This document shows, in pieces, positions 27,348-38,540 of a DNA stretch of 64,000 bases (its first letter is position 1; the number at the start of each line of letters is the position of its first letter). A program made the translations under genes and the position numbers. The stretch covers positions 62,001 through 126,000 of the forward strand of contig CAZXWN010000004.1 of assembly GCA_964644695.1 (NCBI GenBank). The letters run 5' to 3'. A model generated the notes under the pieces. The model was given only the letters and a program-made list of their open reading frames with translations. It searched no databases and was not told where the DNA came from. This DNA comes from CAZXWN01 sp964644695 [NCBI: uncultured bacterium]. GTDB lineage: Bacteria > UBP4 > UBA4092.

Positions 27348-27369
27348 GACATTCTTGTGAAGTTCAATA

Positions 27370-28704
27370 TTATCCTGTTATTTTCTTTGCCTGGACCAGT
27401 GTTCTCTCCGCCAAATCTGTAAACCGACTGTGAGTAAAACCTACCACATCAGAATGAAGGGTATCATTCAGAGGGCCTGTCCATTTGTGGGGAAGTTGTA
27501 CAGCACCCAGGAAAGCCCCCATGATGGAGCCGGCGGTAGCACCATTACAATCAGTGTCCCAACCTCCCATGACAGCCAGAGTGATTGCCTTTTCATAATC
27601 ACCCTCAGAATAACACAGGGCATTGATGACAATAGCCGCATTGTTGATAGTATGAACAGCATGATACCGACCAAACACATCCCGAATCCGGGAAATAGTC
27701 TTCATGGGGTCTTTATCTTCAATGACCCATGTCCGAACCTGCTGGATGGCTTCAAAAAGTCGTGATGTTTTGGGGATTTCAGCCAGCCCCGCATCAATAG
27801 CCTGGTCCAGAGTCTTTGATGTGAAAGCCGCCGCAATAATGGCCGCAAACATCATCTCTCCATAGATACCATTTTTCACATGGGAGATACAGGCATCCTT
27901 ATAGGCCAGTTCCGCCGCTTTCTCAGGCCATCCTGGGGCGACATAACCAAAAGCATCCGCACGAATTTGGGCTCCGATCCATTCCCGATAAGGATTGTTT
28001 CGGGTGGCAGAATCCGGCGGATTGATATTACGGGTGAAGTTCCAGTAAGCTACTTTTTCCGCAGTATAAACCCGGTTATAAGGCAATTTCATTGTCCATT
28101 CGAGGGCGACATTTTCCGGGGTAAAACCTTCCCCATATTTCTCCACATAATGAAGTCCCAGACAGGTGTAATCCATATCATCATCCCGTTCACAGGCCTT
28201 CAGGACATCCCGGTCGATAATCTTCATTTCATGGGCCCAATGATGATAATTAATTTTTTCAGGGACCTCTAAAGTCGGGTAAGGTAAATAACCTGTAATG
28301 GGCCAACATCCATGGGCTTTCAACATTTTTACCATGGCGTCATATTCATTCATAAACGGTTCAACAAGTTTTCCCAGAGTACATCCGGCACCACGACCCA
28401 GCCATGCCCCCAGAATCTTATCCTTCAATACGTCGTCAGAGGGTAGTTTCTTAAATCGGCGAATTCCCCGACTGCGTTTCTTCAGAATTTTGGAATAGTC
28501 ACTGGGTTCCTGATAAGGATAATCTTTACGGGGTTTGAGTTTAGCCGCTTTCTTATATAAGGCTTCGCACTTCTTCTCTGCCTGAGGATCTTTCTCGGAT
28601 ATAGCTTCATAGTGAGCCGTCAATTCAGCGACATCACAACCTTCCTCTGCCAACTGGCGAAGCTCGTTCTTAAATAACTGATACAGTGTTTCAGTAAACA
28701 GCAT
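27370..28704 (-). CDS. ADP-ribosylglycohydrolase family protein
   Basis: 444 residues. About 90 residues of charged N-terminal extension, then the ARH fold: DKILGAWLGRGAGCTLGKL, ERDDDMDYTCLGL (metal-binding Asp cluster) and GGWDTDCNGATAGSIMG with the second metal-binding Asp pair. The family hydrolyses ADP-ribosyl bonds or related nucleoside bonds; many environmental members sit near carbohydrate genes and have no known substrate. No ADP-ribosyltransferase is nearby. Start follows GGAGGATAATC. Confidence 0.85.
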   Translation of the reverse strand: MLFTETLYQLFKNELRQLAEEGCDVAELTAHYEAISEKDPQAEKKCEALYKKAAKLKPRKDYPYQEPSDYSKILKKRSRGIRRFKKLPSDDVLKDKILGAWLGRGAGCTLGKLVEPFMNEYDAMVKMLKAHGCWPITGYLPYPTLEVPEKINYHHWAHEMKIIDRDVLKACERDDDMDYTCLGLHYVEKYGEGFTPENVALEWTMKLPYNRVYTAEKVAYWNFTRNINPPDSATRNNPYREWIGAQIRADAFGYVAPGWPEKAAELAYKDACISHVKNGIYGEMMFAAIIAAAFTSKTLDQAIDAGLAEIPKTSRLFEAIQQVRTWVIEDKDPMKTISRIRDVFGRYHAVHTINNAAIVINALCYSEGDYEKAITLAVMGGWDTDCNGATAGSIMGAFLGAVQLPHKWTGPLNDTLHSDVVGFTHSRFTDLAERTLVQAKKITG

Positions 28705-28725
28705 TTGATTATCCTCCGGATACTA

Positions 28726-28756
28726 ATAAAAAAAGGGCTGAATCAGCCCTTTTTAG
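28726..28756 (-). terminator. Intrinsic terminator after yajC
   Basis: Stem AAAAAGGGCTGA / TCAGCCCTTTTT with T-rich flank on the minus strand. Confidence 0.88.
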
Positions 28757-28786
28757 AATACTTATTTTTATGATTCCGAAATACTC

Positions 28787-29152
28787 CTACTTTTCAGGAG
28801 CAACCGGTGACTCAGCACTCTGAACAGAAACGATAGCCGTACGGGAGATATCCAGTTTCACATTATCTGCCACTTTCACTTTCAGGACATCACCGGAAGC
28901 ATTGGTGATGATGCCATGGATTCCTCCAGAGGTAATGACCTTATCGCCTACCTTAAGGTTGTTTAAACGCTCCTGATGTTTTTTCTGTTCTTTTCGCTGT
29001 GGGGCAATCAAAAAGAAATAGAAAATCACCATAATGATGACCATCATAAATATGGGGTTAGCAAAAATGGCGGCCGGGCCTGTCGGTTGTGCACCACCTT
29101 GAGCGGCTGGAGTACCCATTGCATACGCATTCTGAATCAAAAATCCAAACAT
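28787..29152 (-). CDS. yajC: Preprotein translocase subunit YajC
   Basis: 121 residues: one transmembrane helix (IFMMVIIMVIFYFFLIAPQR) followed by the small domain KVGDKVITSGGIHGII and LKVADNVKLDISRTAI. It associates with SecDF-YidC at the Sec translocon. It follows tgt, the usual order, but secD/secF do not come next; a terminator does. The ribosome site AGGAG precedes the ATG. Confidence 0.95.
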   Translation of the reverse strand: MFGFLIQNAYAMGTPAAQGGAQPTGPAAIFANPIFMMVIIMVIFYFFLIAPQRKEQKKHQERLNNLKVGDKVITSGGIHGIITNASGDVLKVKVADNVKLDISRTAIVSVQSAESPVAPEK

Positions 29153-29181
29153 AGTCTTAATTCTCCTTAATAAATTCGTCT

Positions 29182-30348
<1,167 letters not shown>

Positions 30349-30400
30349 TCAAACGATATTTGTAAAATTATACCGTACCTAATGTCCCGTTAATGGAGAA

Positions 30401-30452
30401 TAAACGAAGAAGGTACGGACCAGGTCCGAGCAGCTCCGTGAATGAATCGAAT
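30401..30452. repeat. Dispersed palindromic element, copy 2
   Basis: Core GGTACGGACCAGGTCCGAG followed by CAGCTCCGTG, preceded by AAACGAAGAA and followed by AATGAATCG. It lies between tgt and the HD-GYP gene. Confidence 0.75.
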
Positions 30453-30525
30453 GGATGAGGAATCCCCGTCGAACCAAATCAGGTATTTACACGGATTATT
30501 TTGACAGAAACAAAAGAACTCCCAT

Positions 30526-33500
30526 TTACTTTTTGGGGGATTGATCCATCATCAAATTAAGGAATATTCGGGTAATACGGGGATCGAACTGAACTCCAGA
30601 TAATTCCTGAATGTAATTCCAGACTTTCTCTGGAGGCCAGCCCTTTCGATAAGGACGGTCTGAAGTTAAGGCATCCCAGACATCCACCAGAGTAAATATC
30701 CGGGCGGCGATGGGGATTTCTTCGCCTTTCAACCCTCTGGGATATCCTGTCCCATTCCATTTTTCATGGTGACAATAGGGAATGTCTATGGCTGGACGGA
30801 GGTATTCTATCGGATATATCATTTCATAGGCATACACGGGGTGCATCTCCATAATGCCCCATTCCTCATCAGTCAACGGACCCGGCTTTAATAAAATTGA
30901 ATCAGGCACACCAATTTTTCCAATATCATGCAGTAGGGCACCACGCTTGATTTGAGTTATTTCTTCACCCCGGATACCTAAACGAGTGGCCAGCTCCACT
31001 GTAATTTGAGCCACCCTTTGGGTATGTCCCTCAGTATCTTTATCACGCAAATCCATTGCCCTCGACCACCCTTCCAAGGTAGTTTCATACGCTCGGAGAA
31101 GTTCAGTGTTTGTCTTTTGTAGCCCCTCAAATAATTGAGCATTATCAATAGCAATGGCAGCCTGAGTCCCCAGATTTTCGAAAAATTCAAGCCAATCAGG
31201 ATCGTCAGGTAATGCAGTTCGGGAATATACTTCCATAACGCCCTTAATCTCACCTTTACTGATGAGCGGGACGCCACCATAAGCTCTGAATCCTTCTTTT
31301 CTGACCCATTCAGTAAATTTCGAACTAACATTAGAATATTCAAAAATATTTAAGATAATTTTGGATTGTTTTTCTAAGGCAATCTTCCCGGCAAACCCCT
31401 CTGTTAAATCCAATTTAGCTGTAAAATGGTCCTGTAAATGGAATCCTATCCCGGACTTATATTCCAACAAGAAACTTGCAGGATTCAACAGCAATATTTC
31501 TACGGCATCTACTCTTAACTGAACCTGAACTCGTCGCAACACCGAATGAAGATTAGCCTCCAGATTTGCACCGCTGGTGATTAACAGGTCAATCTCATGC
31601 AGCACATGGATATGCTCCAACTGGTGAATGGCTTTTTGTTCAGATTCCAATCGAACCTGAATTTGCTTCTCTAATTCCAGAGCCTGATTTTTTAAATCCT
31701 TAAACAAGATATCGTTAGCAATTAGGGCCCCTACTGGATTCGCTATAATCTGCAAGTGTTTTACGTCAGTCTCTGTAAAACGAATCAACTTGTTTGAGGA
31801 ATATACACCAATAATCCCAATCACCTTATCGCCAACAATCATTGGAGCGCCCGCATAAGATATAAATTCATAACCACCTTTATACATGGCTGTGAAGTTA
31901 GATAATCGAGAATCACTGTGAACATCGTTGATAACTATTGGTTTTTTATCCCGTAGTATCAGTTTTCCCAACCCTAAACGGCCAGACATGATGGGAATCT
32001 TCCCAGACTCAGGTAATCCGCTACTGGCAAGGAGATGTAGATCCTGATGTTCATCTAAAGTACGGATAACACAGGCATCTAAATGGAATGCATCTTTTAC
32101 ATATCCTGCAATCTTTTCACATTTATCTGCCAACGGCTCATCACCTGGCATCGCCGTCGTTATACTGGCCAGCAGTTCTAATCGGCCTACATGATACCGG
32201 AGCTCATCTTCGTTTTTTTTCCGTAAAGAAATATCGCGAATAATAAATTGAATATATGTTTCATCTTCTATGGAAATCTGGCTGATACTTATTTCAGCCT
32301 GGAATACCTGTTGATTTTTCTTAATATGGTTTGCAACAATAATCTGCCCCGTTTCAGTCTTTAATTTTTCACGTATTTCTAACAAGAGAGAGCTGCACTC
32401 CGGGGCAAATAGTTGTTCTATCTTCATGGATTGAATTTCATCTTGAGTATACCCATACAGTTTTTCAGCTTGATGATTAGCTTCAATAATCCAACAATCC
32501 TGGTTTGCCAGTACAATCGTGTCATAAGCATTTTGAGCAAGCAGCTCATAACGCCCCTGGTATCGTTTCTTTTCCATCTCATTTTGCAGGGCCAAGTTCT
32601 CCAAGTGAACTTGTTGCTGCTTCCAAATCAATAAAATAGTAAAAAGACAAAATCCCACTAGAATAATGACCGTTCCCAATATCCACAACCCTTTTTCCTT
32701 AGCAGGTGCTAACACTTCATCTAGGTCAACTTTTGCCACTAAATACCAGCCACTCCCTGGAACAGGCTTGGCGGCAGAAAGCACCCATTTCCCACGATAA
32801 TCCTTACCAAAAGAGATTTCCTTTTCACCTTTGATAGCTCTGACAGCAACCAACTCTGATCGACTTAAGGGAATTCGCATTTCCAAGGGTTTTGCTTTAC
32901 TGTTCCGAAGGGGACTGATGAATACCACTTCCTTGCCTTCTTGGCGAACCAGGAAGGATTCTGAAGTATTCGTGGGATTCGTCCATTTTTCCAGATAAGG
33001 ATATAAAAATTGATCCGGGTCTATTTCAAGAATTATTGCCCCCACCACAGGCGCATCGTATTCGTTACTGGGATATAAAATGGGAATCCATAAATCCATG
33101 TGGGGTTTGTTGTTAAAGGGAGAAACATGTATGTCAGAAAGAAAAATCGTTTTTTTATGAATAATATCCTTTGAAATGCTTTGAGCATAAGGGCCTAAAG
33201 CATTATTTTCTTTAGAACCTGATAACAATACTTTTCCCTGATTGTCTATAAGCCGATAATCCCTATACTGATAAGCCTGCATATACTTATCAAAGATGTA
33301 TAACAAGACCTTCTGTTGCTCTTTATTTCTTTGGCTAATAAATTGATTAACCGCATCTGAAATACTCTTACTACTCTGTATCAGTTTGGCATCACCAAGC
33401 CGTTCATTCTGCCAACGAACAATTTGCTCAATCTTCAAATCAGTTAGATTGTTAAGAGTCCTCAGAGCCTCAATTTTCAATGTTTTATTATCTTTGTAAT

Positions 33501-33600
33501 AATTAAGAATTCCTCCACCGATAACGACAATTATCAGAAGGCACATAATTATCAAAATGTATCGAAAGGACCTGTTTATTTTCACATTTTCCACTGTCAT
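30526..33600 (-). CDS. Multi-sensor HD-GYP domain phosphodiesterase
   Basis: 1024 residues. Transmembrane helix (about 13-32), extracytoplasmic Cache-like sensor (about 40-300), second helix (about 303-326), PAS (about 350-465), GAF (about 480-640), coiled segment, second GAF (about 660-815), then HD-GYP (about 835-1015) with HDIGKIGVPDSILLKPGPL and HHEKWNGTGYPRGLKG. HD-GYP proteins degrade cyclic di-GMP; the metal and GYP residues are present, so activity is likely. The inputs are an external ligand and two or three cytoplasmic ligand sites. No GGDEF partner lies nearby. Confidence 0.9.
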   Translation of the reverse strand: MTVENVKINRSFRYILIIMCLLIIVVIGGGILNYYKDNKTLKIEALRTLNNLTDLKIEQIVRWQNERLGDAKLIQSSKSISDAVNQFISQRNKEQQKVLLYIFDKYMQAYQYRDYRLIDNQGKVLLSGSKENNALGPYAQSISKDIIHKKTIFLSDIHVSPFNNKPHMDLWIPILYPSNEYDAPVVGAIILEIDPDQFLYPYLEKWTNPTNTSESFLVRQEGKEVVFISPLRNSKAKPLEMRIPLSRSELVAVRAIKGEKEISFGKDYRGKWVLSAAKPVPGSGWYLVAKVDLDEVLAPAKEKGLWILGTVIILVGFCLFTILLIWKQQQVHLENLALQNEMEKKRYQGRYELLAQNAYDTIVLANQDCWIIEANHQAEKLYGYTQDEIQSMKIEQLFAPECSSLLLEIREKLKTETGQIIVANHIKKNQQVFQAEISISQISIEDETYIQFIIRDISLRKKNEDELRYHVGRLELLASITTAMPGDEPLADKCEKIAGYVKDAFHLDACVIRTLDEHQDLHLLASSGLPESGKIPIMSGRLGLGKLILRDKKPIVINDVHSDSRLSNFTAMYKGGYEFISYAGAPMIVGDKVIGIIGVYSSNKLIRFTETDVKHLQIIANPVGALIANDILFKDLKNQALELEKQIQVRLESEQKAIHQLEHIHVLHEIDLLITSGANLEANLHSVLRRVQVQLRVDAVEILLLNPASFLLEYKSGIGFHLQDHFTAKLDLTEGFAGKIALEKQSKIILNIFEYSNVSSKFTEWVRKEGFRAYGGVPLISKGEIKGVMEVYSRTALPDDPDWLEFFENLGTQAAIAIDNAQLFEGLQKTNTELLRAYETTLEGWSRAMDLRDKDTEGHTQRVAQITVELATRLGIRGEEITQIKRGALLHDIGKIGVPDSILLKPGPLTDEEWGIMEMHPVYAYEMIYPIEYLRPAIDIPYCHHEKWNGTGYPRGLKGEEIPIAARIFTLVDVWDALTSDRPYRKGWPPEKVWNYIQELSGVQFDPRITRIFLNLMMDQSPKK

Positions 33601-33750
33601 ACAGATTGTCCTGCCATACCCTAGTGTACCATTGATTTAGCCGTTTTACATCCCAAATTCAAAGGGTTACCCATAAGTTAACCATTCACATCATCACCCT
33701 GTGTAATATGCTAGATTTAATTAAATAGAACCCATCAGGAAAAGATTCTC

Positions 33751-34596
33751 ATGACACCCCCATCAACTCGTTTATCACATCGAATTATTAGAAGGGCCAC
33801 CCAATTTGGATTAGCCTTCGGTCTCGGTGGGAGTCAATTAGCTACTCGACAGGAACATGCCTGGGTTCAAACGGTTCACCTGAAGGTTCCTGTTCACAAA
33901 TTACCAGATTCCCTGCAGCATTTTAAAATTGCCCACCTGACAGATATTCACCGCAGTCGTTATGTCTCCCGTAAATTTATTAAGCACTGTGTCCAAATGA
34001 CCAATGAGGAACATCCAGACATCATCTTATTAACTGGAGATTATGTCACCCATAGTATTCGTTACATCCCCATGGTTATGGAAGATTTGGCACACTTAAA
34101 AGCTAAATATGGCGTATATGCCGTATTGGGGAACCATGATTATTGGACAGACCCTGAGTTGACTATGGTCTGTATGCAGAAAGCCAATATTACCCCTCTA
34201 GTCAATGAAAGCGTATTTGTTCCCTGCAAGGATAGCGGGATTTGGATATGTGGAGTGGATGACCTGTGGGCAGGATTATTCGATTTGGATAAAACCTTCG
34301 AGGGAACATCCGGAGACCATCCCAGAGTCCTGTTAATGCATAATCCTGACTCATTTAAGGAAGCCACCCAGTTTCATCCGGATTTGATATTATGTGGACA
34401 CACGCATGGAGGCCAGGTTTCTCTACCCACCTATGGTCCCATTATTGTTCCTTCGAAATATGGAAAGAAATATGCTTCAGGATTGTTCCATCATGGATCC
34501 ACAACCATGTTTGTTAATAAAGGATTGGGACTTATTACTCCACCCGTCAGGGTCAATGTCCGGCCTGAAATAGCCATTATCACCCTCCAAAAATAA
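33751..34596 (+). CDS. Metallophosphoesterase (YkuE/YaeI-like)
   Basis: 281 residues. Metal sites: LTDIHRS, LLTGDYV, LGNHDYWTD and CGHTHGGQVSLP. The N-terminus has RRATQFGLAFGLGG, a twin-arginine-like or plain signal/anchor. These enzymes act on phosphodiester bonds of membrane lipids or nucleotides; the substrate is unknown. Start at 33751 with AGGAAAAG upstream. It converges on the PPK2 gene with 18 bp between stops. Confidence 0.85.
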   Translation: MTPPSTRLSHRIIRRATQFGLAFGLGGSQLATRQEHAWVQTVHLKVPVHKLPDSLQHFKIAHLTDIHRSRYVSRKFIKHCVQMTNEEHPDIILLTGDYVTHSIRYIPMVMEDLAHLKAKYGVYAVLGNHDYWTDPELTMVCMQKANITPLVNESVFVPCKDSGIWICGVDDLWAGLFDLDKTFEGTSGDHPRVLLMHNPDSFKEATQFHPDLILCGHTHGGQVSLPTYGPIIVPSKYGKKYASGLFHHGSTTMFVNKGLGLITPPVRVNVRPEIAIITLQK

Positions 34597-34614
34597 CCAG
34601 GGATATTTCCGCTG

Positions 34615-36111
34615 CTATTTTGCCTTTTTTATTTGTTTCTCAGCAGCTTTGATGGCTGTTTCTAAGACCTTGATTCGGGCATACCGCTTACAATTGGATT
34701 CCACAATCGTCCATGGAGCATACGTCGTACTGGTCTTTAAGAGCATATCTTCGTAGGCTTCTTTATACAGAGCCCATTTCTCACGATTCCGCCAGTCTTC
34801 TTCTGTGATTTTCCATTGTTTGGCAGGGTCATTTTGTCGTGTTTCAAATCGAAGGATTTGCTCCTCCGGGGTAATATGAAGAAAGAACTTCACGACGACT
34901 ATCCCAAAACTGGTAAACTGTTCCTCCATCTCATTTATTTCCTGGTAAGCTCTCTTCCACTCAGTTTCTGTGCAATAGTTCTCAATCCGCTCTACCAATA
35001 TTCGCCCATACCACGTTCGGTCAAAGATGGCGATATGACCCGCCTTCGGAACATTCTTCCAGAATCGCCAGAGATAATGATGGGCTTTTTCCAACGCAGT
35101 TGGGGCCGCAATCGGTACCACCTCATATCCACGAGGATCCAGATTAGCCGTCAAGCGCCGAATGTTTCCACCTTTGCCCGCAGCATCCCAACCCTCAAAA
35201 AGAATTATCATCGGGATTCGGTGACGATATAAATCAAACTGGACACTACGAAATTCATCCTGGAGTTTACCCAGCTTTTTATCATATTCAGCCTTATCCA
35301 GAATATGACTCATATCCAGTGAGTCCAAGATTGAGTTCCTTGCTAAAAGCGTAGCAGGTTCAATCCTTTTTTTCTCCGGTAATGTTGTAGTTCCACCAGA
35401 AACTTGATTCAACCTTTCCTGGATTCGGCGTTCAAACTCCTGCATAATTTTGACCGCAGCATATCGAGTGTCATGGGCCTCAACAATTGTCCAGGGAGCA
35501 TAGACCGTATCTGTTGCTTCAATCATTTCATCGCCCGCCTGCAAATACTCATCATACCGCCGGCTTTTCTCCCAGTCTTTCTTAGTTACCCGCCATGCAC
35601 TTTCTGGATTCTCTTCAAATTTCTTGAATCTCTTCTGTTGCTCCTTGCTGCTAATATGCAGGTAATACTTGATGATGACCATCCCATCCCGGGTCAACTG
35701 CTCTTCAAAGGAGTTTATTTCTTCATAGTCATTCAGGCAGTCCGCTCTATTTTTCCCATTCTCAACACGTTCAGAAAACACCCGTTGATACCAGCTTCTA
35801 TCAAATAAATGGATTCGGCCCCGCTCTGGAGTCTTGACCCAAAACCTCCAGAGAAAAGGTCGTAATGCCTGTTCCTCATCCGGAGGTTTTACCGTATATA
35901 CTTTGAATCCCCTGGGATCTAATGGCAGAATCAAACGATTTATTAACGTCCCTTTCCCTGCGGCACTCATCCCCTCAAAAACAACCATAACAGGTATCCC
36001 CGCCTGTTTAGCCTGACGTTGTAATTGCCCCAAACTGATTTCCAGGGTTTCTATTACAGACTTATATTCGTCTTTGTTCAAACGAACCTTCAAATTGATG
36101 TCCTGTAACAT
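34615..36111 (-). CDS. Polyphosphate kinase 2, two-domain (PAP type)
   Basis: 498 residues made of two PPK2 domains. Walker A: GMSAAGKGTLI in the first (about residue 46) and GWDAAGKGGNI in the second; Walker B/lid: DRSWYQR and DRTWYGR. Two-domain PPK2 proteins usually phosphorylate AMP to ADP with polyphosphate (class II); here the first domain keeps its motifs instead of being obviously degenerate. Start at 36111 follows GGAGGAC; the longer frame upstream reads through a terminator stem and is rejected. Confidence 0.9.
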   Translation of the reverse strand: MLQDINLKVRLNKDEYKSVIETLEISLGQLQRQAKQAGIPVMVVFEGMSAAGKGTLINRLILPLDPRGFKVYTVKPPDEEQALRPFLWRFWVKTPERGRIHLFDRSWYQRVFSERVENGKNRADCLNDYEEINSFEEQLTRDGMVIIKYYLHISSKEQQKRFKKFEENPESAWRVTKKDWEKSRRYDEYLQAGDEMIEATDTVYAPWTIVEAHDTRYAAVKIMQEFERRIQERLNQVSGGTTTLPEKKRIEPATLLARNSILDSLDMSHILDKAEYDKKLGKLQDEFRSVQFDLYRHRIPMIILFEGWDAAGKGGNIRRLTANLDPRGYEVVPIAAPTALEKAHHYLWRFWKNVPKAGHIAIFDRTWYGRILVERIENYCTETEWKRAYQEINEMEEQFTSFGIVVVKFFLHITPEEQILRFETRQNDPAKQWKITEEDWRNREKWALYKEAYEDMLLKTSTTYAPWTIVESNCKRYARIKVLETAIKAAEKQIKKAK

Positions 36112-36129
36112 GGAAAGTCCTCCACCCCC

Positions 36130-36162
36130 TAAAAGAAAACCGGCGGCATCACTGCCACCGGT
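36130..36162 (-). terminator. Terminator of the zinc-ribbon protein gene
   Basis: Imperfect stem GACCGGTGGCA / TGCCGCCGGTT on the minus strand, followed by TTTTCTTTTA. Confidence 0.7.
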
Positions 36163-36171
36163 CATTATCTT

Positions 36172-36552
36172 TTATTTTTCAGGTTCATCCTGGCTGTCTT
36201 CATCCATCTCCGGCATATTCCCGACATCCAAAGCATTCATATATTCGGTAATAATGAACCTTGCATTATCTGCCTCCGAAGAAATAACCCAGAGATATCC
36301 ATCTTTAAACATATAGGGAATCTCCGAATCACGCATGATGTTGGCATACAAAGCGGCCTGAATCCCATCCTCAATCGGCATCAAAGGTTCCATGCTCTTG
36401 GGTTCATTGGATTCCTCATCATCACCCGGGAAACCAATATCGGCAGGCTCATCAAATCCCTTCGGTTGCTCTTCGACTAACTCAATTTGGCAATCCGGAC
36501 ATAGTTTTCGGCCCGGCATATACTCAAATCCACACTGTGGACACCAAGGCAT
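36172..36552 (-). CDS. Zinc-ribbon protein with DUF2007-like domain
   Basis: 126 residues. N-terminal CxxC-x13-CxxC ribbon (WCPQCGFEY and LCPDCQIEL), acidic linker, then a small alpha/beta domain (QAALYANIMRDSEIPYMF, GYLWVISSEADNARFIITEY) that reads like the signal-transducing-protein DUF2007. These often occur beside glycosyl or nucleotidyl transferases. It is 27 bp downstream of the nucleotidyltransferase gene and likely co-transcribed. Function unknown. Confidence 0.7.
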   Translation of the reverse strand: MPWCPQCGFEYMPGRKLCPDCQIELVEEQPKGFDEPADIGFPGDDEESNEPKSMEPLMPIEDGIQAALYANIMRDSEIPYMFKDGYLWVISSEADNARFIITEYMNALDVGNMPEMDEDSQDEPEK

Positions 36553-36578
36553 ATATTATCTCCTCTATAACTTTCAGT

Positions 36579-37793
36579 TTAATCCAACTTTAGATTGGTA
36601 ATGTCATTTTTTATGATTTCGCCAGGTCGAGTGGTTAATCCAGGCCAAATCTTCCGTCCTGGATATATGCCTGTTTTAATGCCGATGCGGGCACCCGCTC
36701 CAATCACCGTTCCGAACCGTTCCCGCCCCGTATCCACCAAGGTAGACTTTACGACAGATTTCACGGTACTCCCATCATGCCGCCAATTGGCAACAACGGT
36801 CGAAGCTCCCACATTGACATTCTCAGCCAACACCGAGTCTGCAATGTAACACCCGTAATTGATCACACTGTTATTCATAACAATGGAATTCTTTAACTCA
36901 GTTCCGTGCCCGACCGTCACCCCATTACCCAAGGTTGTTTTCGGGCGGATAAAGGCTCCAGGGCCAATCAGACAGTCTTCTCCAATCAAAGTTGGGCCCT
37001 CAATATAAGCTCCGCTGCAGACTCGGGTTCCCTTTCCAATCACGACGGGTCCCTTAATCACAGCGCCCGGTTCAACATCGCCCTGGATATCTGCTTCCAA
37101 CGATTCCAGAAAGTATTCATTGGCATTCAGTAAATCCCATGGAAAGCCGATGGGAGACCAATACCCTTGAAGTTCAAGACACTGCACCGGGGTCATACTC
37201 GCCAAACGGTTGGTTCCATCAGCCGCTTCATATTCACCCCTAGGTGATTTTGGGATATTTTTCAAGCACTCAAAGATTCTCCGGTCAAAGGTGTGTAATC
37301 CAGTACTGGCCAAATCACCCACAAACTCTTTTGGTTTTTCTACAATCTTCTGAAGAATCCCATCCTGATGGGTTAAAACCCCAAAAGACTGTGGATTGGG
37401 TACGCGTTTCCCAACCGCACTATTGGGGTACTGTAAGGCAGCCTCAATATCCACACGCGCACAAAGATCGTCACCCACCATCATCACAAACCGGTCTCGG
37501 ATAAAAGGCTCTGCCTGCAGTATTGCATGGCCAGCCCCCAGTTGTTCCTTTTGCTCTACATATATCAATCGGATACCCCGATATTCATTCCCAAAGTGGT
37601 TTTCAATCATATCCCTACGATATCCGACGATTATTACCGCTTCATCCACCAACCCCACTAATCGGTCCAAATTATGGGCTAATATGGGTTTATTAGCAAC
37701 AGGAAGCAAGGGCTTGGGTTGAGTAACAGTTAAAGGGTAAACGCGGGTTGATTTTCCAGCGGCCAGAATTACAGCCTGAGGTTTATCAGACAT
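36579..37793 (-). CDS. Sugar-1-phosphate nucleotidylyltransferase with left-handed beta-helix (GlmU-like)
   Basis: 404 residues. Nucleotidyltransferase domain with AVILAAGKSTRVYPLT and the K in QPKPLLPVANKP, ending near residue 225. It is followed by hexapeptide repeats (about 240-400, PGAVIKGPVVIGKGTRV and many later turns) forming a left-handed parallel beta helix. This matches archaeal-type bifunctional sugar-1-phosphate nucleotidylyltransferase/acetyltransferases. It could make UDP-GlcNAc or an NDP-hexose for surface glycans. Substrate not readable; not classical GlmU. Confidence 0.85.
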   Translation of the reverse strand: MSDKPQAVILAAGKSTRVYPLTVTQPKPLLPVANKPILAHNLDRLVGLVDEAVIIVGYRRDMIENHFGNEYRGIRLIYVEQKEQLGAGHAILQAEPFIRDRFVMMVGDDLCARVDIEAALQYPNSAVGKRVPNPQSFGVLTHQDGILQKIVEKPKEFVGDLASTGLHTFDRRIFECLKNIPKSPRGEYEAADGTNRLASMTPVQCLELQGYWSPIGFPWDLLNANEYFLESLEADIQGDVEPGAVIKGPVVIGKGTRVCSGAYIEGPTLIGEDCLIGPGAFIRPKTTLGNGVTVGHGTELKNSIVMNNSVINYGCYIADSVLAENVNVGASTVVANWRHDGSTVKSVVKSTLVDTGRERFGTVIGAGARIGIKTGIYPGRKIWPGLTTRPGEIIKNDITNLKLD

Positions 37794-37867
37794 AAATAAT
37801 TACTCCATCTTATTAAAAAATCACTACAATGGGTAACATTTTATCTGATTTGAATGAAAAGGGGGAA

Positions 37868-37907
37868 TAAAAAAAAGGCGGCATCACTTTTACAAGTAAT
37901 GCCGCTT
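37868..37907 (-). terminator. Terminator of the prepilin gene
   Basis: Stem AAAGGCGGCAT..ACTT / AAGT.ATGCCGCTTT with a T-rich run after it on the minus strand. Confidence 0.8.
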
Positions 37908-37934
37908 TGTTTCTTATTTTAAGAAAACTTATGA

Positions 37935-38540
37935 CTATGGACCACGGCGCCAAACGTCACCACCGGAAGTGGTTCCATTGGTCGGATCATAGGTAAACGG
38001 AGAATTTTCGAGCTTGAAGCCTGCGGCCTGACCCATATAGTTGTCATTCCAAGCAGATTCTTCAGCCATTGTTGTGCTACCGTAACCATCGACTACGTCC
38101 GGACCATAAGAAGAAATGATCCAGCCAGAACCGGGCCAGTTACCCTGACGCTGTCCAGCGGTAGCCGGACCACCATTATAACCATAGAAACCCTTACCGT
38201 TTTGACGGAATGGATCTTTGAATAGGTTGCTAATGAAAGCAACCGGAGTGGTTAATGCACGGGGAAGAACACCACCATTAGCATAATCACCATCAACCGG
38301 GCTGAGGATGAATTGCGGTGGAACAGCGGTATTCACGGCATCCGCACGGGGATAAATGTTGTTATCAACATAATAAGATTCCAAAGCGGTAGCCATGCTC
38401 TGCATTTCAGCTTTAACCTTAGAAACTTTAGAACGAGTTTGCGCGGCAAGGAAGTTCGGAATCGCAATGGCCGCGAGGATAGCGATGATAGCAACGACGA
38501 TCAACAATTCAATTAAGGTAAACCCTTTATATCCTTTCAT
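37935..38540 (-). CDS. Type IV prepilin / type II secretion pseudopilin
   Basis: 201 residues. Prepilin peptidase site KG before FTLIELLIVVAIIAILA, with Glu5 of the mature protein retained. The globular part contains NFLAAQTRSKVSKVKAEMQ and a GWIISSYGPD motif typical of GspG-like pseudopilins in Hydrogenedentota- and Omnitrophota-like bacteria. It should be cleaved and assembled into a pilus or pseudopilus; no assembly genes lie nearby. Start follows AAAGGAGG; a TATAAT at 38588-38593 (minus strand) may be its -10. Confidence 0.9.
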   Translation of the reverse strand: MKGYKGFTLIELLIVVAIIAILAAIAIPNFLAAQTRSKVSKVKAEMQSMATALESYYVDNNIYPRADAVNTAVPPQFILSPVDGDYANGGVLPRALTTPVAFISNLFKDPFRQNGKGFYGYNGGPATAGQRQGNWPGSGWIISSYGPDVVDGYGSTTMAEESAWNDNYMGQAAGFKLENSPFTYDPTNGTTSGGDVWRRGP

